From contig NC_083338.1 in the NCBI RefSeq assembly GCF_019175385.1, positions 65,876,884 to 65,940,883 on the forward strand: a stretch of 64,000 nt of DNA. Direction: 5' to 3'. This stretch comes from Lycium barbarum. Taxonomy: Eukaryota; Streptophyta; Magnoliopsida; Solanales; Solanaceae. Positions within the stretch are counted from its first letter, which is position 1. Each line of letters begins with the position of its first letter. Under the pieces are notes generated by a model, which saw only the letters and a program-made list of their open reading frames with translations, was not told the DNA's origin and did not search any database. Of the stretch, positions 56,773-64,000 are shown in pieces. A program made the position numbers and the translations under genes.

Positions 56773-59700
56773 TGTCACGACCCAGCTCCGTGGGCCGCGA
56801 CTGATGTCCTATTTGGACACCCCAAACAAACTTACATACTAACTCGTCATATTTTAATCTAACTCAGATTTTCATATTAATCATCCTAAACGGACTGAAA
56901 GCAAATATCATCATATCAGAACCAACAGAGGCGGCGGAATACACATCGCCGAACATGTGTGCATATACACACATACAGGCCATTTAGGCCGCATCCAAAT
57001 CTGATAGATTGGCGGAATCTACATCGCCAGATACATGCACGTGTATAGACAATTAGGCCGTTTTGGCCATAATAGCAAACGGGACCGCATTAAGACGTAG
57101 ATCATAGACAAACGAACGCACACACGACCCATTACCCACATATATGACTACAGGCCTCTACAAACCATAACGGAATCATATGATGGGACAGGGCCCCGCC
57201 GTACCCCAAATGGTCAAATATACAGAAGCATATACATCACAAAAAAAAAATGTGTACCAACATATGGGCTCCGGATCAAAGGAGCACTCTGTAATAGCAG
57301 AATGTGTGGCCTACACTGGCAGATCACGAACCTCTTTACCTGCGGGCATGAAACGCAGCCCCCGAAGAAAGGGGGTCAGTACGAAAGATGTACTGAGTAT
57401 ATAAAGCATAAAGTACAGAAATCCAAACCGTAACTGAAGTGAAAGGTACAGAGAGAGAATACCGGATCAATATATCAAAACCTGTACTGAAGACATATGT
57501 ACATAATGCAAATAGAAAATCATGCATAAGACTCAGGAACGTGGTCACCACTCCGACGCTGGTGCCACAACACAACATACTCCAAAAGTTTTCAAATCTC
57601 CGTACACCCCGAACACAACATATGATCACATCATATCATATCATCAAAACATATCATAAGTCCTATCACAGCATAACTCCATAAACGGAACCCGGCCCTA
57701 TGGCGAGGTCTCGGGACCCGTAACACATCATACTGCCGAATATATCATAGTGCGCACGATCACAAACCGGCCCGGGATCCGGCGAACGATATCATAGTAA
57801 TAGGCACGAGCAGAGTAGTGCGGAGACCATATGCATATACACAATTAAATTCCAAGACTCGACAAACAAATACACATATTTATATATTGAGATCAGAAAG
57901 TTCAAAATAAGTATCGAGTCTGTCAGAATTAGTATACAAAAGATATGAGCCTTTAAATTTACAAAACTTATGAAAAATACCTCATAAGCCATTTTCTGAA
58001 AATTTAGTATCGTTCACATTTAGGAGTTTTCAAATAACTTATGGAGCAAATCAAACGGAGCCTTAAGTTCATAGGCAAAAGTCCCCTCTTTATATCATAC
58101 CAGAGTAGATTAAGTAAGGCAAACGAAGGAGGTCTCGAGACTAGTGGGCCCACCTCTGGTCAAGTCGAGGTGGCGAACATAAATTACGAACATTAGACTC
58201 TATGGAGTCATCCATGAAAGTTCCAAAGCGATTCTATCACGTTTGTGCAAGTTATGGATGTTTGAACAGTTTTCCAACAAGACATAAGGATTATAGTTCA
58301 ATTATATTGAATGAATAGTGCCAAAACTCAGACTCGAATTTCTATGAGCAGAATAACCTCCGAGACTCAAATCCAAACCTAGTACACCTAGGACATACCA
58401 AAAGAAAGAGAGGGGTAGCTTTACATACCTTTTCCGCTTCCTACACGTCTCCAAAATCAAGTCTCAAGTTCGCCAAAATCTACAATTTGGTCACAATTAC
58501 CAAATGTTAATTGTAAGGCTTTAAGATTACAATCTCAACCAATACTTGTCTACAAAAATTTGGGCAGCATCTCCCCTATACATATAACATCCCCGAGATT
58601 TAAACTCGGCCAAAATAGCAGCAACCATACCAACAGCAATCTCAACAATATCAACCATCGGCTAGAAATGCATTCTAACGTAAATAGTCTTCTTTTCCAA
58701 ATAATGCAACAACTCCCAATCTAACTTCGCATTTCCAACAAATCTCAACATTTTCACATTCATTACTAATCAAGATCATTCTAATTCTATTTGGGAGCAT
58801 TTCATATCATTCTACAAAATATTTACAAAATATACCAAAATTTCCACCAAAACCATAATTCATCCAAAACCTCTAATCTTCAACATAAATATTCGTAACG
58901 CATTTTCATCTCTCAATTTCATTATCAACAATCATAATTTTCACATTAACAATTCATTTTCATAATTATATAAATTTCCCATAAATCCACAAATCTTCCT
59001 ACAACACTTAACAACTACTTTTCTTACACATTTTTGGCTAACATTCTTCCATTTACTCCACAAAGCCATTACAACACAATTAACATAACAAATAGAATTT
59101 TTAATCTTCCCCTTCCATTACCTCATTTTTGGCCATATGCACACATGCACACCCACCATGCAAACTTTCATATTTCTATAAATTCTACCCATTTCTACAT
59201 ACTACAACATAAACAAGTCCTCATAACGTAATTAAAAGGGATTAATTCTTACCTTTTCTTTTCAACTTTTTCACTTGACCAAGGTGTGAGATTGATGAAA
59301 CAAGTACCCTATCCTCCAAAACAACTACACCAAGTTATAGAGGACCCTTGAATTAGTGGGTATACAACAAGAAAATAATTTTTGGAACAAGATTTTGAGG
59401 GACAAAAATTTGGAGCTATGGCCGAATGGCCTTCTCTTTTGCTCCTCTTGTTTTCTTTGTTTTTCTCCTTCTCACTTGTCTTGAAAGTTCTAGGATATTT
59501 TGATGAAATAATTGACCCCTTTATTAATTTATCACATGATTAATTCCATGGGCTTGGATCTTTTTTTTTTCTTTTTCCAAGTCATGGCCGGCCACCCTAT
59601 TGGGTTGGGCCTCCTTGTTCTCTTTTTATTTTTGAGCCCAATGACTTATGGATCACATTTTGTAATTCCCGAAACTAATTTTCAAAATTCCAATTTTTGC

Positions 59701-59840
59701 CCCTAGCCTTCCTCAACACTTCCATACTAATATTCTTTCATGCACAACTCATATGTTAAATAAAAAATCAATTATGAGCTCATTTTATAAGTCAAAATTA
59801 TTTCAAAATTTTTCGAATGCGCAAAACACGGGATATAACA
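56773..59840 (-). repeat. 5' LTR of H (3068 bp)
   Basis: TGTCACGACCCAGCTCC to GGGATATAACA. It is uninterrupted and is the reference showing how N split the other copy. It has the double hairpin at about 57357-57391 and two GGCGGAAT...ACATCGCC motifs near 56930 and 57011. No gene is seen. Confidence 0.93.
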
Positions 59841-59845
59841 TTTTA

Positions 59846-61248
59846 TAACTTTCCCACTTCGTTATATTCATTCCCACTTCATTTTGGCCGACTTTTTAAG
59901 AGGAAACAACCCTAAAACTTCCCCAAAACGGTCAGTTATTGATCAATTCCCATTATTAATTCATTATTATAACATTAAATTGACACTAGTTCATGTTCCC
60001 AAACCCTAGTTTCTTGAAAACACAAGAAAGGAGAAGAAGAGGCGTGTTGAATTTTGTCTAAACGGTAATATTTCTAATTTTTCTTGGATTATTAATGAGG
60101 TTTGGACTAGGGTAGAACATCATATAATATTAGAATTCACTAATGATTCACATAAGTATTCAAGAACAAGTTTTAAGGCTAGAAAAGCCCTAGTTTTTCA
60201 AATAAGGGTAGAAATCCCTAAAATTGGTTAAAGTTCTAAAATTTGTTATTAATAACCATTGTAGAATGATTGTTGAACTTGGAAGAGTCCATTTTCTAGC
60301 TTTTAGCGGGAATTGAGGTATGTCTACTTTTCAAAAACCTTCTTTTTGAAGAATGTTGTCTTGTTTGAAACATGTAGATGATTGTTTGTGACTTGAAATC
60401 TTTCTTTGGAATATGAAAATTATTGAAACTCTTGTTTGGTGGAAATTCTTTTGGAATTAAAGATGATTTCTTTTAGACAAGGTCATGTGTGTGTTGGGTC
60501 AAGCCCGCATCGAACTTTATACAAACTAGACTAGCTTTTGAAACTCGTTTTTCCCATTATTGGATGATTGAACTCATTTTTCTCTCAAGGTTGGACCTCA
60601 AACTTGTTTTCCTGATTGAATGTATTTCTTGAGCTTGGAATTGAATAAGATTTCTAAATCGGTCATGACTTTAAATGCCCCTTTATTGAGATGATGACTT
60701 GAGAAGTGAGATTCTGCTCTAAGCCATGATTGATGATTCGGTTAATATGCCATGATTTGTATTATGTTTGTGTTTGGGCCTATATGGGCAAGCTGTGCTA
60801 GTCCAGAGGACGATTGGCCATTATGGGTCCTAATGTATCGATACGAGTATTGTTGTGTCAGTCCAGAGAACGACTGACCTCTCAGGCATGCCGCCCAGAG
60901 CATCTATTGTTGTGCTAGTCCAGAGGACGATTAGCCTCTGTGGCTTCTTAGCCCGGAGTATCGAGTGGTTAATATTTTGTTGCGGATGAGTGGCTTGTGG
61001 TGATATAGAGTTATTAAGTTAAATACTTGATACGGTAAATGGAATGAGTTAGTTTGATGTGTTCTTTGTTATTGAGTTCTCTCATGATTTCTTTAAGGTT
61101 GTTTACTCTATCTCTAGATTTGAACTGTTTTTCATTCATACCATTTTATGAATTTTGATTATCTTATTTTGTTTTGTTAACTATGGCCCCTTAGACACTC
61201 ACTGAGTACCCAGTACTCAGGCATACCATTGTTGCTTTTGATTGTGTG
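59846..61248 (+). repeat. LTR of element E, right part
   Basis: It resumes the E LTR after H's right target copy (59841-59845). It holds a TATA-like CTTTTTAAGAGG near 59892, three tandem copies of a 54-59 bp unit (60798-60960), and a TGAGTA-CCCAG-TACTCA hairpin near 61202-61218. No gene is supported. The true end of E is not seen because an unrelated minus-strand LTR begins at 61249. Confidence 0.6.
60798..60960 (+). repeat. Tandem repeat, 54-59 bp x 3
   Basis: Three copies of a unit with GTGCTAGTCCAGAGGACGAT (second copy GTGTCAGTCCAGAGAACGAC) at about 60798, 60857 and 60911, inside the transcribed part of the E LTR. Confidence 0.75.
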
Positions 61249-62594
61249 TGTCAGGAACAGAACCGGAGGGCCACGACTGACACCCAATACCTTACTCGGC
61301 TGAGTGCCATACTACAATTCTATTCATAAGTCACACCTTTTTGTGAACCTTTAAATTTTGAAATGACGCTTCCGTCAAGTAAAACATGAAAACTTTTTAA
61401 TAGATCTCTTTCATCATGCCAGGGACTTCTCCCTTATCGTTACGTCAAATAAATACTTTAGACACAATAAAATCTTTAAATCAATGCATATGAACACATC
61501 GACCTATGTGGCCGCCTCACACAACTGTCGACATCTCGACACACTATCCGCAGGACACTGTCTGCAAAAGTCTCTAACAAGGACCAAGTTACCATAACAT
61601 AAGTTGGGACAGGGCCCCAACATACCCATAATGCATCCGACTCGAGGACATACATAAGTACTCTGACTCGGCAACAATTCGAATAGAAATAGAGGTCAGC
61701 GGTCCAGCTGATAGCCCGGGAACATCCTACAGCAAGGGTTCTCTATCCATCTGTGTACCTTGTGTGGCATGAAACACAGCGCCCCCAGGCAAAGGGACAT
61801 CAGTACGAATGATGTACCGAGTATGTAAGGCAGAATTGAAACAATATATATCTCAACTCGAATGATAAAAGAGTAAAAGACTCAATCTGTACCTGTAACC
61901 AACACTGATAATCATGTATGTGCATATGAACTTTTAAAACATCATCTGTATATATATAATGCATACCTTCGCCCTGCTTGCAGCCCTTCGGGCATAATAG
62001 CATAATGTCCCCATCGACCAGCCCTTTCGGGCATCATAATCATCGTATACCAGCTGATCAGGTGTTTTGCGTATATAACGCCATAGACCTTCCCCTTCCC
62101 CATAAAATCATGTCATACATATATTTAAGTGTGAAAATGCATGATAATCTTTGTAAAACATCAAAGGACTCCATTCGGAGCAACTTTTAGTTAAAAATGG
62201 GAACTTCTTCCCCTTTTCATTTGTCTCCTTCGAGACTTAAAAAGCAAGTATGAAATGCATATGAATAAAGAAGCCTTACGAATGTCTTATTCGGGACTTA
62301 AAAATCATTATCAAAACGTATAACTTATGGATGTCCCTTCGGGACTTAAGAATTCCAGGACCTCAGGATATGAACAACACCAGTATAAAAATAGGGACAT
62401 GAGCTCCTCATCTAGGAGTGGATTCATTATGACATTCATCACGTTTGTACTTATCATAGATCATGCCAAAATGAAGAAAGGATAACCTTAACATACCTGG
62501 AAGCTTATTTCTCGACTTTCCAACTTACTTCCTGTCTTGCAATCTAGATAAGATCATTCACGGTCTTGTAATCTACATATAAAACCGGTCATAC
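61249..62594 (-). repeat. LTR fragment of element F
   Basis: It starts TGTCAGGAACAGAACCGGAGGGCC, an LTR end in the same style as H and N. The double hairpin equivalent lies at about 61778-61820 (G-U pairs in the minus sense). Several short stems of the type GCCC-TTC-GGGC and GTCCC-TTC-GGGAC occur between 61981 and 62350. It is cut by G at 62595. No gene is seen; the short frames at 61800-62003 and 61978-62190 overlap these repeats. Confidence 0.55.
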
Positions 62595-64000
62595 TTGTCA
62601 CGACCCGTCTAGGGGCCGTGACGAGTACCCGATACTTGTACCGAGCACCCCTTGTCTATCGTTTTACCTTTACCTCTTAGCAAGCCATGTAAACAAAGCC
62701 ATTTTTTTTTAACATTAACATTAGCGGCGTCATTCTGAACATAGACTAATAAACTTCGTTATCACTTATACATCAACATTAGCATGCCAAAACACCATAT
62801 ACCTAACTATACTTAACTGACTGTACATATCTGTCTACGAGCCTCTAGACATAGTACGTTTATACATAGAAAGGGCTAAGTACTGCCGTGCCCAAATATA
62901 TATACACAAAATAGTACTAAGGAAGTGAGGCTCCGGAATAATTGGAGCACTGTCAACACTGCTGGTAGAGCTTCTAAGGATCAAATCCGCCTGTCTGCTG
63001 ACCTACGCGGCATGAAACGCAGCGTCCACAAGAAGGGACGTCAGTACGAATAGTGTACCGAGTATGTAAGGCATGAATAGTAGCATACGGAAAGTATAAA
63101 ACGGAAATAACGACATAAGAGAATAATAGCACATGTCCTGAGGTAGAAACATAACCTGTATATATATATACCCTTGGCAGGTGCTATGCGTACTTAGCTT
63201 TCCTTTAAGAATCTTTCCTTGTTCATATACATATACATATAAAATAGGACATCTCATATTGCCGAGGCGTCGGCAGCCGATCCATTTAACCATAAATATA
63301 CACATCCCGCGTCCGGGACGATATCATATCATGTAATGCCAACTGATCAGGTGGATATGCATTCATAACGCTCTGCCCTTACCTCAATTTTCCCCGTATA
63401 CACATGCATATATCATGTACATATATCAGCGTCTATAGCGCTCTAGCTCTTTTATCATATACATATACGTGTGTCGTGTAGGTACATCAGCGTCTATAGT
63501 GCTCTAGCTTTTTCGTCATGTGTATGTTTTAAAAATATATACACATATCTTACATACATTTACATGTCTTATATGCATTTACGTATCCTATATACATATG
63601 TCTCATAGGTACGCAGGAAAGCCCAAAGAAGAATCATGTAGTCATCGGAGTGACGTAAGGTCGGTGACCTCCAATTATATTATAGAATACTAGTGATTGC
63701 TTTGTCTCACCTTGAAGGAACGAGTATTTTAAGGTGAGACTACCAACGAGGAATAATATTAAAGTAAACGTAGAATGAAATCGGGGCATCATAGATGACA
63801 GTTCATAGACTTTGAAATCTTTTAGAAAATAAAGTCATAGCTAGGAAATATAAATAAGATTCAAAAATTAGTTTATCATTTTCATGTTTACATAAGATAC
63901 TTAGCTTAGTCATCTTCGTCATAGAGTCGTTCCGGTAGTACGTATCATAGGCATATTCTCTTATCTAACATCATTGTTATCATTATAGTCATGGAAGTGC
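62595..64000 (-). repeat. LTR of element G, partial (Q family, opposite strand)
   Basis: It starts TGTCACGACCCGTCTAGGGG, the reverse complement of the Q LTR end. Further shared blocks are the CGAGCACC region, the CTCACCTT...AAGGTGAG stem (about 63707-63740) and ATCGGGGC. The double hairpin is at 63023-63060. No primer site precedes 62595 in the expected place, so this is more likely the 3' LTR with the element body to the right, outside the window. The candidate left target copy is ATACT (62590-62594). Confidence 0.7.

Larger units (their letters stand above)
21649..59840 (-). mobile_element. Element H: host gypsy element containing N and T
   Basis: Outer ends are TGTCACGACCCAGCTCC (left) and GGGATATAACA (right), flanked by TTTTA at 21644-21648 and 59841-59845. 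Removing N (11,032 bp with its duplication) and T (16,285 bp) leaves about 10.9 kb: two LTRs of about 3.06 kb and an internal region of about 4.75 kb. The internal region keeps only integrase, RNase H remnants and a long non-coding section with a 5S-like segment; gag, protease and most of reverse transcriptase are absent. H is therefore a non-autonomous derivative even without the insertions. Confidence 0.93.

Noticed and set aside
60000..61000. A host promoter and first exon downstream of H
   Set aside because: The sequence behaves as the interior of the E LTR (tandem repeat, terminal hairpin), and no coding frame is present.

Overview
This window is plant nuclear DNA made almost entirely of LTR retrotransposons of the Ty3/gypsy superfamily. 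The Gag and Pol remnants look like the Tekay/Del chromovirus lineage: a Gag with a CCHC knuckle, FIDD reverse transcriptase, GPY integrase and a short C-terminal chromodomain. All recognisable primer sites match the 3' end of plant initiator-Met tRNA (TGGTATCAGAG), and 5-bp target duplications are seen wherever both ends are visible. A large, repeat-rich eudicot genome is likely, perhaps an asterid such as Solanaceae, but the species cannot be fixed from the sequence. I see no ordinary host gene, tRNA gene, CRISPR array or bacterial feature.

The layout is a nest of insertions, named here by letters. L (1-4534, minus strand, left end outside) is an internal region plus a 2.9-kb LTR. P is the oldest plus-strand element: LTR pieces at 4535-5388 and 19382-19517, and a broken gag at 19716-21195. 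P's LTR is split by B (LTR copies at 5389 and 7459, right part ending at 19381). B is split by Q (8591-17660, plus strand, a gag-pol with eleven in-frame stops). P's gag is cut by E (LTR from 21196, resuming at 59846). E's LTR is split by H (21649-59840, minus strand, duplication TTTTA). H's left LTR holds N (22383-33409, minus strand, duplication ATAAT, a nearly complete gag-pol pseudogene). H's integrase gene holds T (36028-52307, minus strand, duplication ATCCC). F (61249) and G (62595, running out of the window) are further minus-strand LTRs. The supported depth is P > E > H > N or T.

The most striking object is T, a head-to-tail array of four identical-length 1535-bp LTRs and three 3380-bp internal domains (period 4915 bp) flanked by one target duplication. 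Each unit has an intact Gag gene and no pol; these are the only long undamaged genes in the window. The units carry private and shared point differences in a mosaic pattern.

Several structured non-coding modules recur across families. (1) A colinear 5S rRNA-like segment of about 100 nt, with A-box and C-box intact, occurs in the internal regions of L, H and every T unit. (2) A leader hairpin near the primer site has an 8-base loop holding a self-complementary hexamer, GTGCAC in L/N/T/H and GCGCGC in Q, and resembles a retroviral dimerisation loop. (3) A double hairpin in the 3' part of the LTRs shows paired base changes between families. (4) Family-specific palindromes lie just upstream of the TATA-like box in the LTR promoters. 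The autonomous-type genes (N, Q, H, P) are all dead, so any current movement of T would need reverse transcriptase and integrase from elsewhere in the genome.
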